In this document: positions 44,361 to 54,373 of the stretch, in pieces
Layout: every line of letters starts with the position of its first letter
Position numbering within the stretch: the first letter of the stretch is position 1
Assembly (NCBI RefSeq): GCF_013375935.1
Contig: NZ_CP056117.1
Location: forward strand, 248,001 to 312,000
DNA: 64,000 nt
Origin: Enterobacter cloacae
GTDB lineage: Bacteria > Pseudomonadota > Gammaproteobacteria > Enterobacterales > Enterobacteriaceae
Reading direction: 5' to 3'
The notes under the pieces: model-generated
Told to the model about the DNA's origin: nothing
Databases searched by the model: none
Seen by the model: only the letters and a program-made list of their open reading frames with translations
Position numbers and translations under genes: made by a program

Positions 44361-45287
44361 CTAAAGCCCAAAAAACTCGCGGGCCGTTAATTCATCTCGC
44401 GCGATTTGCGCCTTAAGTTCATCCAGCGAAGCGAATCGCTGCTCGTTGCGTATTTTTTTACGCAGTATCACATCTATATGGCGACCGTAGAGGTCCATTA
44501 CAACGTCCAGCAGGTGTACTTCTAACTGTTGACGTACACCGGCAACCGTTGGACGTGTGCCAATGTTGGCGACACCGTAGAAAGGCTTATCGCCCAGTCC
44601 TGCCACTTCCACCGCATACACCCCTTTCACCGGGGAGACCTGACGGCGCAGCGGTATATTCGCCGTCGGGAAACCTATCGTGCGGCCCAGCGCATCGCCA
44701 TGAACCACACGGCCTGAAATCGTGAACGGATGGCCCAGCAGCGTTTCTGCCGTATCCAGTTCATCATTCGCCAGCGCCTGGCGTACCGCCGTGCTGCTGA
44801 CGCGAACGCCGCCCTCGCAGAAGGTCATCGTACTGGTGACGTCAAACCCGTACTCCAGGCCAGCCTTCTGTAATAACAAGAAATCGCCCTGACGACCAGC
44901 GCCAAAGCGGAAATCATCGCCCACGGCGAGAAACTGCACGCCAAGCTGTCTGACCAGCAGGTCGCTGACAAAGTTTTGTGCGGTCAGTGCGGCAAAGCGA
45001 CGATCGAATCGTACGCACAGGACGTAGTCCACACCTGACTCTGCCAGATAGCGTAACTTCTCGCGCAGACGGGTCAGGCGTGCGGGTGATTTTTCGCCTG
45101 CAAACAGCTCCAGCGGCTGCGGTTCGAAAATCATCACCACGACGGGCAGGCCACGCGCCTCGCCTTCTTTACGCAATCCCTGCAGCAGCGCCTGATGCCC
45201 ACGATGCACGCCGTCGAAATTACCAATGGTCAGCACGCACCCGTGCGGGGCTTGACTGAGATTATGTATGCCGCGTATCAGCTTCAT
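44361..45287 (-). CDS. ribF: Bifunctional riboflavin kinase / FAD synthetase
   Basis: Makes FMN and FAD from riboflavin. It has 308 residues; E. coli RibF has about 313, and the product here stops at REFFGL, lacking the short KPA-type tail, with one residue fewer near residue 14. The N-terminal FAD synthetase (nucleotidyltransferase) domain carries TIGNFDGVHRGHQ near residue 21 and ISSTAVRQAL-like VSSTAVRQAL near 160. The C-terminal riboflavin kinase domain has GRTIGFPTANI near 203. It is divergent from rpsT and upstream of ileS. Confidence 0.96.
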   Translation of the reverse strand: MKLIRGIHNLSQAPHGCVLTIGNFDGVHRGHQALLQGLRKEGEARGLPVVVMIFEPQPLELFAGEKSPARLTRLREKLRYLAESGVDYVLCVRFDRRFAALTAQNFVSDLLVRQLGVQFLAVGDDFRFGAGRQGDFLLLQKAGLEYGFDVTSTMTFCEGGVRVSSTAVRQALANDELDTAETLLGHPFTISGRVVHGDALGRTIGFPTANIPLRRQVSPVKGVYAVEVAGLGDKPFYGVANIGTRPTVAGVRQQLEVHLLDVVMDLYGRHIDVILRKKIRNEQRFASLDELKAQIARDELTAREFFGL

Positions 45288-45539
45288 GACTGGCTCAAGA
45301 CAGTGAAAATCGCCAAAGTATACCTTGTACAGCGGTTAAGGTTAACCGGCGATTGTTCACGCTAAACAGAAAGCCGTATGATTTCATCGCGCTGACCTTT
45401 CACAGCAAAAAAATCTGCCCGCGAACTGCGATTTTTACGCCGAAAAGCTGTATTCACGAACGACAAGCTGGTAGAATCCTGCGCCATCACTACGTAACGT
45501 AGCGTCGCCATATTAACGGCGCTTATTTGCACAAATCCA
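45288..45539. other. ribF-rpsT divergent intergenic region (ribF-proximal part)
   Basis: The 328-bp gap between divergent ribF and rpsT must carry the ribF promoter and the rpsT promoters. Only the proximal rpsT promoter at 45540-45568 was placed with confidence. A minus-strand 76-codon frame here (45362-45592) has no recognisable features and is not called. Confidence 0.5.
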
Positions 45540-45568
45540 TTGACAAAAGAAGGTATAGAGGGCATATT
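45540..45568 (+). promoter_or_regulatory. Proximal rpsT promoter
   Basis: A consensus -35 TTGACA at 45540-45545 is followed after 17 bp by CATATT at 45563-45568. The flanking sequence (AAAGAAGG..., GGGCATATTCCTCGGCC) is nearly the same as the E. coli rpsT P2 promoter. The rpsT start lies 48 bases after the -10. Confidence 0.82.
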
Positions 45569-45594
45569 CCTCGGCCTTTGAATTGTCCACATAG

Positions 45595-45879
<285 letters not shown>

Positions 45880-45907
45880 TCGCTACTTGTTGTTGCTTGT
45901 TTGAAAG

Positions 45908-45931
45908 AACCCGCTTAACGCGGGTTTTTTT
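45908..45931 (+). terminator. Intrinsic terminator of rpsT
   Basis: AACCCGC (45908-45914) and GCGGGTT (45920-45926) form a stem with a 5-base loop, followed by a run of T to 45931. The left arm's A-rich flank is weak, so it acts mainly on the plus strand. Confidence 0.9.
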
Positions 45932-45937
45932 ATGTCT

Positions 45938-46840
45938 TCAGAACGCCGGCGGCGTAAACAGCGACGAGTAGTCACGGTTGCAGATACGCTGCACCGCAGG
46001 ATGCTGAATCATCCTTTCGGCGAATATGGCGTGATACTCCTCCATCACGTTATCCACTCTGCCAATCTCCGTAATTTTATCGTCTGAATAGAGATCGTGC
46101 GCGTACAGCGTCGGGGCAACGAAGATAGCGTTGTGCGCCTCGCCGAAGGCTTTCATCAGCGCGGCATCGTCGAACTCGCCGAGGATTTCCACGTTCAGCC
46201 CCTGCGAGTTAAACCAGTTCAGCAGCTTACGTCCGAGCATGGAGCGTCTTCCCGGCACCAGCAGGCGGCGCTCTTCCAGGCAGGCCGGGAACGGTTTTTC
46301 CGGCGGCGGATTAATGCACCAGAAGCTGACGCCGCACTCGCCAATTTTCACCGAGAACAGCCCTTCCTGCTGCGTGGAGTCGATCGGGCAGTCCGAGATA
46401 ATCATATCCAGCTTGTGCTGGCTCAGCTGTTCCAGCAGCATCTCGTGAGTGGATTCGAAGCAGCGCAGATGAATCTGCTCATCTTCCACTACCGCCGCAT
46501 CCAGCACGCCGCTTACCAGCCGTTTTGACAGCGCATCCGCCACGCCCACGTCAAACAGCAGGTTGGACTCTTTGCGGTAGTTGACGATATCCAGCATCTC
46601 CTGGCTTAGGGTGAACATTTTGTCCGCGTAGCGGAAAACCAGCTCGCCCAGCTCGCTCGGCTCAATCCCGCGCCCTTTCCGCTTGAACAGTTTTCCCTGC
46701 AGGCGCTCTTCCAGGGCCTTGATTTGCCCGGTGATGGTCTGCGGCGTCAGGTAGAGCGCCTCAGCGGCTCCCACGACGGATCCCTGCTTGTAGACATGCC
46801 AGAAGTAGTAGAGATGGTTGTAGTTCAAATGAGACATCAC
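45938..46840 (-). CDS. nhaR: LysR-family activator of nhaA
   Basis: Sodium-responsive activator of nhaA. It has 300 residues from a GTG at 46840, 7 bases after GGGAG; the next codon is ATG (46837), which is an equally possible start. E. coli NhaR has about 301. The winged helix-turn-helix lies at residues 7-65 ([25 protein letters not shown]), and the substrate domain follows to the C-terminus FTPPAF. It lies directly downstream of nhaA on the same strand, separated by a hairpin, as in E. coli. Confidence 0.95.
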   Translation of the reverse strand: MMSHLNYNHLYYFWHVYKQGSVVGAAEALYLTPQTITGQIKALEERLQGKLFKRKGRGIEPSELGELVFRYADKMFTLSQEMLDIVNYRKESNLLFDVGVADALSKRLVSGVLDAAVVEDEQIHLRCFESTHEMLLEQLSQHKLDMIISDCPIDSTQQEGLFSVKIGECGVSFWCINPPPEKPFPACLEERRLLVPGRRSMLGRKLLNWFNSQGLNVEILGEFDDAALMKAFGEAHNAIFVAPTLYAHDLYSDDKITEIGRVDNVMEEYHAIFAERMIQHPAVQRICNRDYSSLFTPPAF

Positions 46841-46863
46841 GTTTTCACTCCCTGATAGCCGAT

Positions 46864-46887
46864 CGGGAGAAGGCTTCCCTTCTCCCG
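46864..46887 (-). terminator. Hairpin in the nhaA-nhaR gap
   Basis: CGGGAGAAGG (46864-46873) and CCTTCTCCCG (46878-46887) form a perfect 10-bp stem with a 4-base loop, 7 bases after the nhaA stop. No T run follows. It may attenuate read-through into nhaR or stabilise the nhaA message end. Confidence 0.6.
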
Positions 46888-46894
46888 GCTCCCG

Positions 46895-48070
46895 TTATGC
46901 CCGGACAGCCTGTCCGGACAGCTTAACCTTCAATAAGGTATAACCCACCACCGCGGCCAGTAACGACCCGATAAGAATGCCCAGCTTCGCCCAGACGATA
47001 AGCTCGGGCGCGTTTGCGCCAAACGCCAGCGTCGAGATAAAGATCGACATGGTAAATCCAATACCGCACAGCACGCCGACCGCCATAATCTGACTAAACG
47101 AGGTCCCGTTTGGCAATGACGCCAGCTTCAGCTTCAGCGCCAGCCAGCAGAACAGGCTGATCCCCAGCGGCTTGCCGATAAACAGCCCGGCAATAATACC
47201 CAGCGGCAGCACGGAGGTGAGCCCCTCCAGCGTAACCCCGCCAAGGGAAACGCCCGCGTTGGCAAACGCAAACAGCGGCAGGATCATAAAGCCAACCCAC
47301 GGGTGAAGCACGTGTTCCAGCTGTCCGGCAGGTGATTTGCCATCCTGCTCCTTCAGCGGGATAAAGAAACCAACGATGACGCCGGCCAGCGTGGCGTGCA
47401 CGCCGGATTTCAGCACCGCCGTCCACAGCACCATGCCCACCAGAATATAGATACCGGTGCGTCGGACGTTAAAGATGTTCATCAGCGCCAGCGCCGCAAT
47501 CGCCACTGCCGCCACGCTCAGCGACAGAATCGACAGCTCGCTGGTGTAGAACAGCGCGATAATCACGATAGCGCCCAGGTCATCGATGATCGCCAGCGCC
47601 ATCAGGAAAATTTTGAGTGCTGCGGGGACGCGGCTTCCGAGCAAGGCCAGCACCCCAAGGGCAAACGCGATATCCGTTGCAGCCGGGATCGCCCAGCCGT
47701 CACGCGCAATCGGATCCTGCCAGGCAAACGCGAGGAACAGCAGCGCCGGCACCACCATCCCGCCAATCGCAGCGATCACCGGAAACGCCGCCCGCTGACG
47801 GCTGGCAAGCGAGCCAATCACCAGCTCACGTTTGACCTCCAGCCCCACCAGCAGGAAGAACACCGCCATCAGCGCATCGTTGATCCACAGCAGCATGTTC
47901 TTGTTAATCTCCAGCGGCCCGACCTTAAGCTCGACGGGGGTTTCCAGAAATGCGTGATAGAGATCGCGAGTCATGCCCATGTTGGCAAGCAACATGGCGG
48001 CCGCAGCAGCGATTATCAGGATAACGCCGCCGGATGCCTCACTGCTAAAGAAACGGTGTAGTAATTTCAC
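46895..48070 (-). CDS. nhaA: Sodium/proton antiporter NhaA
   Basis: Electrogenic antiporter exporting one Na+ or Li+ for two H+, important at alkaline pH. I chose the GTG at 48070, giving [15 protein letters not shown] and 391 residues (E. coli 388, also GTG-started). Twelve transmembrane segments are expected. The transport-site aspartates are present in [10 protein letters not shown] near 163-164, and the ATDIAFALG motif lies near residue 132. An in-frame ATG at 48127 would add 19 residues not seen in the family. It is followed by nhaR, its activator. Confidence 0.96.
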   Translation of the reverse strand: MKLLHRFFSSEASGGVILIIAAAAAMLLANMGMTRDLYHAFLETPVELKVGPLEINKNMLLWINDALMAVFFLLVGLEVKRELVIGSLASRQRAAFPVIAAIGGMVVPALLFLAFAWQDPIARDGWAIPAATDIAFALGVLALLGSRVPAALKIFLMALAIIDDLGAIVIIALFYTSELSILSLSVAAVAIAALALMNIFNVRRTGIYILVGMVLWTAVLKSGVHATLAGVIVGFFIPLKEQDGKSPAGQLEHVLHPWVGFMILPLFAFANAGVSLGGVTLEGLTSVLPLGIIAGLFIGKPLGISLFCWLALKLKLASLPNGTSFSQIMAVGVLCGIGFTMSIFISTLAFGANAPELIVWAKLGILIGSLLAAVVGYTLLKVKLSGQAVRA

Positions 48071-48190
48071 GTTAATTCTCTCTTTTACAACAATACCTCG
48101 ATAAAACCATAATATCAGCGCAAACAAATCGGTAAAAACAGATTAATATTGAAGATAAACTCAGTTTAACCGAGCATTTAATACAGAAAT

Positions 48191-48219
48191 AAAAAAGCCC
48201 GGAATCGCTTCCGGGCTTT
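48191..48219 (-). terminator. Intrinsic terminator of dnaKJ
   Basis: AAAGCCCGGAA and TTCCGGGCTTT form an 11-bp stem with a TCGC loop (48194-48219), 25 bases after the dnaJ stop on the minus strand. The minus-strand side ends in a six-base T run. Confidence 0.92.
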
Positions 48220-48243
48220 AAAGGATAGTAACCAGCTGGCGGT

Positions 48244-49389
48244 TTAGCGGGTCAAATCGTCGAAGAATTTTTTGACGCCATCGAAGAAGCTTTTGGAGCG
48301 TGGGCTGTTTTTCTCGCCCGTTGGGCCGCCAAAGCTCTCCTGTAGCTCTTTCAGCAGCTGTTTCTGCTTGTCATTCAGGCCGACCGGCGTTTCCACCACC
48401 ACGCGGCATAGCAGGTCGCCCTGCGCGCCACCGCGAACGGATTTAACGCCTTTGCCGCGCATGCGGAACAGCTTGCCGGTCTGCGTTTCACCAGGCACTT
48501 TCAGGTTCACGCGCCCGTCCAGCGTCGGCACTTCGATTTCGCCGCCCAGCGCCGCCATCGCAAAGTTGATCGGCACTTCGCAGTACAGGTTGTTACCTTC
48601 ACGCTCGAAAATGGCGTGCTGTTTCACCTGTACCTGAACGTACAGATCGCCTGCCGGTGCGCCGTGCTCGCCGGCTTCACCCTCGCCTGCCAGGCGGATG
48701 CGGTCGCCCGTATCAACGCCTGCCGGGATCTTAACGGACAGGGTTTTGGTTTTCTCAACGCGACCGTGACCGTGACACTTGTTGCACGGATCTTTAATCA
48801 GCGTACCGCGACCATGACAGTGTGGACAGGCCTGCTGTACCGCGAAGAAGCCCTGGCGCATCTGCACCTGACCGGAACCGTGACAGGTTGGACAGGTCTG
48901 TGGCTGAGTCCCCGCTTTCGCGCCGCTGCCGTGGCAAACGTCACACTCTTCCAGCGTCGGGATACGGATCTCTTTGGTGACGCCACGAACCGCTTCTTCC
49001 AGCGTCAGCTCCATGTTGTAGCGCAGGTCTGCGCCGCGCGCCGCGCGCTGACGACCACGGCCGCCGCCGAAGATGTCGCCGAATACATCACCAAATATAT
49101 CGCTGAAATCAGCGCCGCCACCGAAGCCGCCGCCACCAAATCCACCGCCGCCCATGCCGCCCTGTTCAAAGGCTGCGTGACCGTACTGGTCATAGGCCGC
49201 ACGTTTTTGTGAATCGGTCAGGACTTCGTAGGCTTCTTTAATTTCTTTAAATTTAGCTTCAGCCTCTTTATCACCCTGATTGCGGTCCGGGTGATACTTC
49301 ATGGCCAGGCGCTTATATGCCTTTTTGATTTCACGCTCTTCCGCAGTTTTCGGAACGCCTAAAATCTCGTAATAGTCTTGCTTTGCCAT
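48244..49389 (-). CDS. dnaJ: Hsp40 chaperone DnaJ
   Basis: Co-chaperone that delivers clients to DnaK and stimulates its ATPase. The ATG at 49389 gives [14 protein letters not shown] and 381 residues (E. coli 376). The J domain covers residues 4-70 with HPD in YHPDRNQGD near 33-35. A Gly/Phe region ([16 protein letters not shown]) is slightly longer than in E. coli. The zinc domain has four CxxCxGxG repeats: [24 protein letters not shown] and CNKCHGHG. A substrate-binding C-terminal domain follows. It is downstream of dnaK with an 87-base gap. Confidence 0.97.
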   Translation of the reverse strand: MAKQDYYEILGVPKTAEEREIKKAYKRLAMKYHPDRNQGDKEAEAKFKEIKEAYEVLTDSQKRAAYDQYGHAAFEQGGMGGGGFGGGGFGGGADFSDIFGDVFGDIFGGGRGRQRAARGADLRYNMELTLEEAVRGVTKEIRIPTLEECDVCHGSGAKAGTQPQTCPTCHGSGQVQMRQGFFAVQQACPHCHGRGTLIKDPCNKCHGHGRVEKTKTLSVKIPAGVDTGDRIRLAGEGEAGEHGAPAGDLYVQVQVKQHAIFEREGNNLYCEVPINFAMAALGGEIEVPTLDGRVNLKVPGETQTGKLFRMRGKGVKSVRGGAQGDLLCRVVVETPVGLNDKQKQLLKELQESFGGPTGEKNSPRSKSFFDGVKKFFDDLTR

Positions 49390-49417
49390 TGGTTTTTTTA
49401 AGCCCCTTAACATGCGA

Positions 49418-49450
49418 GCACGGGCGTGGAGAGTTCTCCTACGCCCGTGC
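49418..49450. other. Strong hairpin in the dnaK-dnaJ gap
   Basis: GCACGGGCGT (49418-49427) pairs with ACGCCCGTGC (49441-49450), extended inside by GGAGA with TCTCC. It lies between dnaK and dnaJ. A comparable stem exists in E. coli, where a small RNA (tpke11) has been reported from this gap. It may tune dnaJ expression relative to dnaK. The RNA itself is not claimed here. Confidence 0.6.
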
Positions 49451-49476
49451 CGATTAATTACCCTGCATCAGGGCGA

Positions 49477-51390
49477 TTATTTTTTATCTTTCACTTCTTC
49501 GAACTCAGCGTCGACAACGTCGTCGTCTTTCGCGTTGTTCTGGGAAGCATCAGCGCCCGCCTGCTGCTGTGCGTGCTGCTGCTGAGCGATTTCCATCAGC
49601 TTCTGAGAAACCTGTGCCAGCTCCTGCATCTTCGCTTCGATATCCGCTTTGTCTTCGCCTTTCAGAGACGTTTCCAGCGCGCTCAGTGCAGTTTCGATAG
49701 CCGTTTTGTCTTCCGCTGGCAGTTTATCGCCCGCTTCCTCAACCTGCTTACGGGTGCTGTGCAGCAGATGGTCACCCTGGTTACGGGCCTGAACCAGCTC
49801 TTCGAACTTACGGTCGGATTCCGCGTTAGCTTCGGCATCACGAACCATTTTTTCGATTTCCGCTTCGTTCAGGCCAGAAGATGCCTTGATGGTGATCTTC
49901 TGCTCTTTACCGCTGTTTTTGTCTTTCGCAGACACGTGCAGGATACCGTCAGCATCGATGTCGAAGGTCACTTCGATCTGAGGCATGCCGCGCGGTGCCG
50001 GGTTGATACCGTCCAGGTTGAACTGACCCAGAGATTTGTTATCCGCCGCACGCTTACGCTCACCCTGAATCACATGGATGGTTACCGCAGACTGGTTGTC
50101 TTCAGCGGTAGAGAACACCTGGCTGTGTTTCGTTGGGATAGTGGTGTTTTTGTTGATGAGCGGAGTCATCACACCGCCCATGGTTTCGATACCCAGAGAC
50201 AGCGGGGTAACGTCCAGCAGCAGTACGTCTTTCACTTCACCCGTCAGTACACCCCCCTGAACCGCAGCACCGATAGCAACCGCTTCGTCCGGGTTCACGT
50301 CTTTACGCGGCTCTTTGCCAAAGAATTCAGCTACTTTCTTCTGAACCATTGGCATACGGGTCTGACCACCTACCAGGATAACGTCCTGAATATCAGACAC
50401 GGACAGGCCAGCGTCCTGCAGTGCAACTTTCAGCGGCTCGATGGAACGGTTAACCAGGTCTTCTACCAGGCTTTCCAGTTTCGCACGGGTCACTTTAATG
50501 TTCATGTGTTTCGGACCGGTCGCGTCTGCGGTGATGTACGGCAGGTTCACGTCGGTCTGCTGAGCGGAAGACAGTTCGATCTTCGCTTTCTCAGCCGCTT
50601 CTTTCAGGCGCTGCATGGCCAGCGGGTCGTTACGCAGGTCAATGCCCTGATCTTTCTTGAACTCGTCAACGAGGTAGTTGATCAGACGAGTATCGAAGTC
50701 TTCACCACCCAGGTGGGTATCACCGTTGGTTGCCAGAACTTCGAAGGTTTTTTCGCCGTCAACGTCGTCGATTTCGATAATAGAGATATCGAAAGTACCA
50801 CCACCCAGGTCGTAAACCGCGATAGTACGGTTGCCAACTTCTTTATCCAGACCGTAAGCCAGTGCAGCGGCGGTTGGTTCGTTGATGATACGTTTTACTT
50901 CCAGACCTGCGATACGGCCAGCATCTTTGGTTGCCTGACGCTGAGCATCGTTGAAGTAGGCTGGAACGGTGATAACAGCTTCAGTTACCGGCTCACCCAG
51001 GTAATCTTCCGCGGTTTTCTTCATTTTTTTCAGCACCTCAGCAGAAATCTGCGGCGGTGCAGTTTTGGTGCCTTTCACATCAAGCCATGCATCGCCGTTA
51101 TCTGCTGCGATGATTTTGTAAGGCATGATAGAAACGTCACGCTGAACTTCTTCGTCCTGGAAGCGGCGGCCAATCAGGCGTTTGATCGCAAACAGGGTGT
51201 TTTGCGGGTTTGTCACTGCCTGACGTTTAGCCGGCTGACCAACCAGAGTTTCACCATCCTGGGTATAAGCAATGATAGAAGGCGTGGTGCGATCGCCCTC
51301 GGCGTTCTCCAGCACACGTGCAGTAGTGCCATCCATAATCGCTACACAAGAGTTGGTAGTACCCAGGTCGATACCAATAATTTTACCCAT
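49477..51390 (-). CDS. dnaK: Hsp70 chaperone DnaK
   Basis: Central Hsp70 chaperone and regulator of sigma-32 level. It has 637 residues (E. coli 638). The N-terminal ATPase domain (1-383) shows [12 protein letters not shown], the phosphate loop in [12 protein letters not shown], and VGGQTRMP. The substrate domain starts after the [13 protein letters not shown] linker near residue 389, and a helical lid follows with the EEVKDKK end. The heat-shock promoter lies at 51512-51544. Confidence 0.98.
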   Translation of the reverse strand: MGKIIGIDLGTTNSCVAIMDGTTARVLENAEGDRTTPSIIAYTQDGETLVGQPAKRQAVTNPQNTLFAIKRLIGRRFQDEEVQRDVSIMPYKIIAADNGDAWLDVKGTKTAPPQISAEVLKKMKKTAEDYLGEPVTEAVITVPAYFNDAQRQATKDAGRIAGLEVKRIINEPTAAALAYGLDKEVGNRTIAVYDLGGGTFDISIIEIDDVDGEKTFEVLATNGDTHLGGEDFDTRLINYLVDEFKKDQGIDLRNDPLAMQRLKEAAEKAKIELSSAQQTDVNLPYITADATGPKHMNIKVTRAKLESLVEDLVNRSIEPLKVALQDAGLSVSDIQDVILVGGQTRMPMVQKKVAEFFGKEPRKDVNPDEAVAIGAAVQGGVLTGEVKDVLLLDVTPLSLGIETMGGVMTPLINKNTTIPTKHSQVFSTAEDNQSAVTIHVIQGERKRAADNKSLGQFNLDGINPAPRGMPQIEVTFDIDADGILHVSAKDKNSGKEQKITIKASSGLNEAEIEKMVRDAEANAESDRKFEELVQARNQGDHLLHSTRKQVEEAGDKLPAEDKTAIETALSALETSLKGEDKADIEAKMQELAQVSQKLMEIAQQQHAQQQAGADASQNNAKDDDVVDAEFEEVKDKK

Positions 51391-51511
51391 CTAAACGTCT
51401 CCACTAAAAATTCAGTCAACATGTGGTTGTGTACCTGTAATAAGGGCAGAACGTGCTTTTTCAACTGCCCAGATTTGATTTTTTTCAGGTCCACACACTG
51501 CGGTTGCTTAC

Positions 51512-51544
51512 AAGATGGGGTCGCAACGTCATCCATCAAGGGGG
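51512..51544 (-). promoter_or_regulatory. Sigma-32 heat-shock promoter of dnaKJ
   Basis: On the minus strand CCCCCTTGATG (51534-51544) is followed by CCCCATCTT at 51512-51520, matching the E. coli dnaK P1 heat-shock promoter in both elements. It lies about 120 bases upstream of the dnaK start. Confidence 0.88.
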
Positions 51545-51684
51545 AGACATAAAAAAATTTTAATTTCACCCTGATGAGATCATAGACGGCGTCGATGCCG
51601 CCCATTATGATGCCGCGCCCCGTCAGGGAGAATTGACGCGGGTTTAACCATTTCACCATTTTGATGATGATTTTTTGAGGACTT

Positions 51685-52251
51685 ATGGGCAACACTAAGT
51701 TGGCTAATCCGGCTCCGCTGGGCCTGATGGGTTTTGGCATGACCACCATTCTGCTGAACCTGCACAATATCGGGATGTTCCCGATGGACGGCATTATCCT
51801 GGCGATGGGCATTTTTTACGGCGGTATCGCACAAATCTTCGCGGGGCTGCTGGAATATAAGAAAGGCAATACCTTCGGCTTAACCGCCTTCACCTCTTAC
51901 GGTTCGTTCTGGCTGACCCTGGTCGCGATTCTGCTGATGCCAAAAATGGGCCTGGCGGATGCGGCAAACGCCCACTTCCTGGGCGTATACCTGGGCCTGT
52001 GGGGCGTGTTCACCCTGTTCATGTTCTTCGGCACGTTAAAAGGCAACCGCGCGCTCCAGTTCGTCTTCCTGAGCCTGACCGTACTGTTCGCCCTGCTGGC
52101 AGTTGGCCACCTGGCGGATAACGAAGGCATCGTTCACGTTGCCGGCTGGATTGGCCTGGTTTGCGGCGCAAGCGCTATCTACCTGGCAATGGGTGAAGTG
52201 CTGAACGAGCAGTTCGGCCGCACCATTTTACCGATTGGTGAAAAACACTGA
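51685..52251 (+). CDS. satP: Acetate/succinate-proton symporter SatP (YaaH)
   Basis: GPR1/FUN34/YaaH-family membrane protein of 188 residues, as in E. coli, with six hydrophobic segments and the family motif NPAPLGLMGFG at residues 8-18. It imports acetate and succinate with protons. It is divergent from dnaK. Its last 24 bases overlap the 3' end of the convergent MHS transporter gene. Confidence 0.95.
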   Translation: MGNTKLANPAPLGLMGFGMTTILLNLHNIGMFPMDGIILAMGIFYGGIAQIFAGLLEYKKGNTFGLTAFTSYGSFWLTLVAILLMPKMGLADAANAHFLGVYLGLWGVFTLFMFFGTLKGNRALQFVFLSLTVLFALLAVGHLADNEGIVHVAGWIGLVCGASAIYLAMGEVLNEQFGRTILPIGEKH

Positions 52252-53551
52252 TCCCTCTGTCGTGTCCGCCTCGCGGGCACGACATCCCTCTGACTGGCGC
52301 AGCCAAATCCCCAATACCAGCCCCATCAGCGATAACGCCAGCACGTACCAGGCAGGCGCCAGGGGTGACACGCCCATCAGTACCGTGACCACAATCGGCG
52401 TCAGCCCGCCAAAAATGGCATACGAGACGTTATAAGAGAAAGAGATCCCGGTGAAGCGAACCTCAGGCGGAAACGCGCGCACCATCACGTACGGTACGGC
52501 GCCCACCACGCCCACGCACAGCCCCACGATGCCGTACAGCATGAACAGCTGTTCAGGATGGCTGCCCGCAAGATGGTAGAACGCCCAGCTCGACGCGGCC
52601 AGCAGCAGGCTGCCGACAATAAAGGTCACGCTGGCCCCGAAACGATCCGCCGCCAGCCCGGCGGCCAGACAGCCAAAACAGAGCATAACGGTGGCGATAC
52701 TGTTCGCCTGTAGCGTCACGGCAGGGGCGAAGCCGTACTGCTTTTGCAGCCAGACCGGCGACATTAAAATCACCACCACGATACCCGCCGACAGCAGCCA
52801 GGTCAGCAGCATCGACACCACCACCGCTTTTTTATGCCGCACCACCACCGTCTTCACCGGCAGCTCCCGGGCCAGCGCCTTGCGCTGCTGCATTTCCAGG
52901 AATATCGGCGTCTCCTGCAGCCAGCGGCGCAGATACATTGCCACCAGGCCAAACACCCCGCCCAGCAGGAACGGAATACGCCAGCCCCAGTCGTGAACGG
53001 CCTGCTGCGTCATGCTGGTATTGATGATGGTTGCGACCACGGAGCCAAGCAGGATCCCAATCGTCAGCCCTGCGGTCAGGGTTCCGCAAGCAATACCGAT
53101 GCGGCGCGCAGGGACGTGCTCGGCGACAAACACCCAGGCGCCCGGCACTTCTCCGCCAATCGCCGCCCCCCTGAAGAATACGCATCAGCAGCAGCAATAG
53201 CGGGGCGATAATGCCCATTGAGTCATAGGTCGGCAGCAGGCCAATGGCCAGCGTCGGCACGGCCATCAGCAGGATACTGAGGGTAAACATCTTCTTACGC
53301 CCCACCAGATCGCCGAAGTGCGCCATCACAATACCGCCCAGCGGGCGCGCCAGGTACCCGGCGGCGAAAATGCCGAAGGTTTGCACCTGGCGCAGCCATT
53401 CCGGTATGTCCGCCGGGAAGAACAGTGCTCCCACCACGGCGGCGAAGAAGACGAAGATGATGAAGTCGTAAAACTCCAGCGCGCCGCCCAGGGCGGCGAG
53501 CGTAAGGGTTTTGTAGTCCTGGCGATTCAGAGGTCGGGTGTTATGTGGCAT
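52228..53551 (-). pseudogene. MHS-type major facilitator transporter gene with a +1 frameshift
   Basis: The N-terminal frame (start ATG 53551) encodes a typical metabolite/H+ symporter start: TLAALGGALEFYDFIIFVFF, then GYLARPLGGIVMAHFGDLVGRKKMF, the MHS signature. After RILQG it shifts. The rest, GGEVPGAWVFVAEHVP through the C-terminus, lies in the next frame. The shift falls in a run of six C on the plus strand (53166-53171); five would restore RILQGAAIGGEVPGAW and a 440-residue protein. Both halves are fully conserved. The substrate is unknown; relatives carry shikimate, proline/betaine, citrate or alpha-ketoglutarate. E. coli K-12 has other genes here. Confidence 0.9.
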
Positions 53552-53673
53552 AGCGAACCATTGTGCATGTATTGTGGATTATTTTTTACAGTAATCGTAA
53601 AGAAAAAATTACTATATCGTAAATCCATTTACACGCTACTGCGGCTGGCGCTAATGTCACATTTTAGTTAACT

Positions 53674-54261
53674 TCAGGAGATTGTCTCGCGGCGAGCGCT
53701 TTTAGGGCGAAATGCTGCTACCACCTTGTCGTCCGTTTCCACGTACGGCCCGTCGAGCAACTGTATACAATACGGTACACTCGCGAATATACCGTGAACA
53801 ATGACGCTGCCATCCTCGGCTTTTAACCCTTCCAGCGTCTCTTTGATCGACTTCGGCTGCCCCGGCAGGTTCAGGATCAGAGCCTGCTTGCGGATCACCC
53901 CGACCTGGCGGGAAAGAATTGCCGTCGGGACAAAGTGTAGACCGATCTGCCGCATCTGTTCACCGAAGCCCGGCATTTCACGGTCGGCGATTGCCAGCGT
54001 TGCGTCCGGCGTCACGTCGCGGCGCGCGGGGCCGGTTCCGCCGGTCGTCAGCACGAGGTGACAGCTCATCTCATCCACCAGCTCACACAGGGTCTGCTCG
54101 ATGATCGGCTGCTCGTCGGGGATCAGGCGAGTCTGGATCTCGAACGGGGTGGTCAGTGCGCTGCGCAGCCATTCTTCGAGAGCAGGGATGCCTTTATCCT
54201 GATAAACACCGCTGGAGGCGCGGTCAGAAATCGACACCAGGCCGATGCGTAAGGTATTCAT
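53674..54261 (-). CDS. mog: Molybdopterin adenylyltransferase Mog
   Basis: Adenylates molybdopterin for molybdate insertion during molybdenum cofactor synthesis. The ATG at 54261 gives MNTLRIGLVSISDRAS and 195 residues, as in E. coli. The MoCF domain shows LTTGGTGPARRDVTPDAT near residues 73-90 and NLPGQPKSIKETL near 144. The upstream in-frame ATG at 54276 would add five residues. It lies between talB and the MHS gene. Confidence 0.95.
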   Translation of the reverse strand: MNTLRIGLVSISDRASSGVYQDKGIPALEEWLRSALTTPFEIQTRLIPDEQPIIEQTLCELVDEMSCHLVLTTGGTGPARRDVTPDATLAIADREMPGFGEQMRQIGLHFVPTAILSRQVGVIRKQALILNLPGQPKSIKETLEGLKAEDGSVIVHGIFASVPYCIQLLDGPYVETDDKVVAAFRPKSARRETIS

Positions 54262-54341
54262 ATCCAATTCATCCAAAAAGTACTGATTAACGGGAATGAT
54301 ACACGCAGAGAGGAATTTCAGACAGAGGCGGAGGGAGAAGA

Positions 54342-54367
54342 CGCGTGACCGGCAGCCCGGTCACGCG
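54342..54367 (-). terminator. Hairpin downstream of talB
   Basis: CGCGTGACCGG (54342-54352) and CCGGTCACGCG (54357-54367) form a perfect 11-bp stem with a 4-base loop, 6 bases after the talB stop. The minus-strand tail TCTTCTCCCTCC is only partly T-rich, so it may terminate weakly. Confidence 0.72.
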
Positions 54368-54373
54368 GAATGA

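Noticed and set aside
45362-45592. 76-codon minus-strand frame between ribF and rpsT
   Set aside because: It covers the rpsT promoter and has no homology I recognise. A similar doubtful frame is annotated in E. coli, and I do not count it as a gene.
49426-51552. A 708-codon open frame opposite dnaK
   Set aside because: Long antisense frames opposite dnaK are a known artefact of its codon use. The translation shows only Phe/Val/Arg-rich low-complexity sequence and no family.
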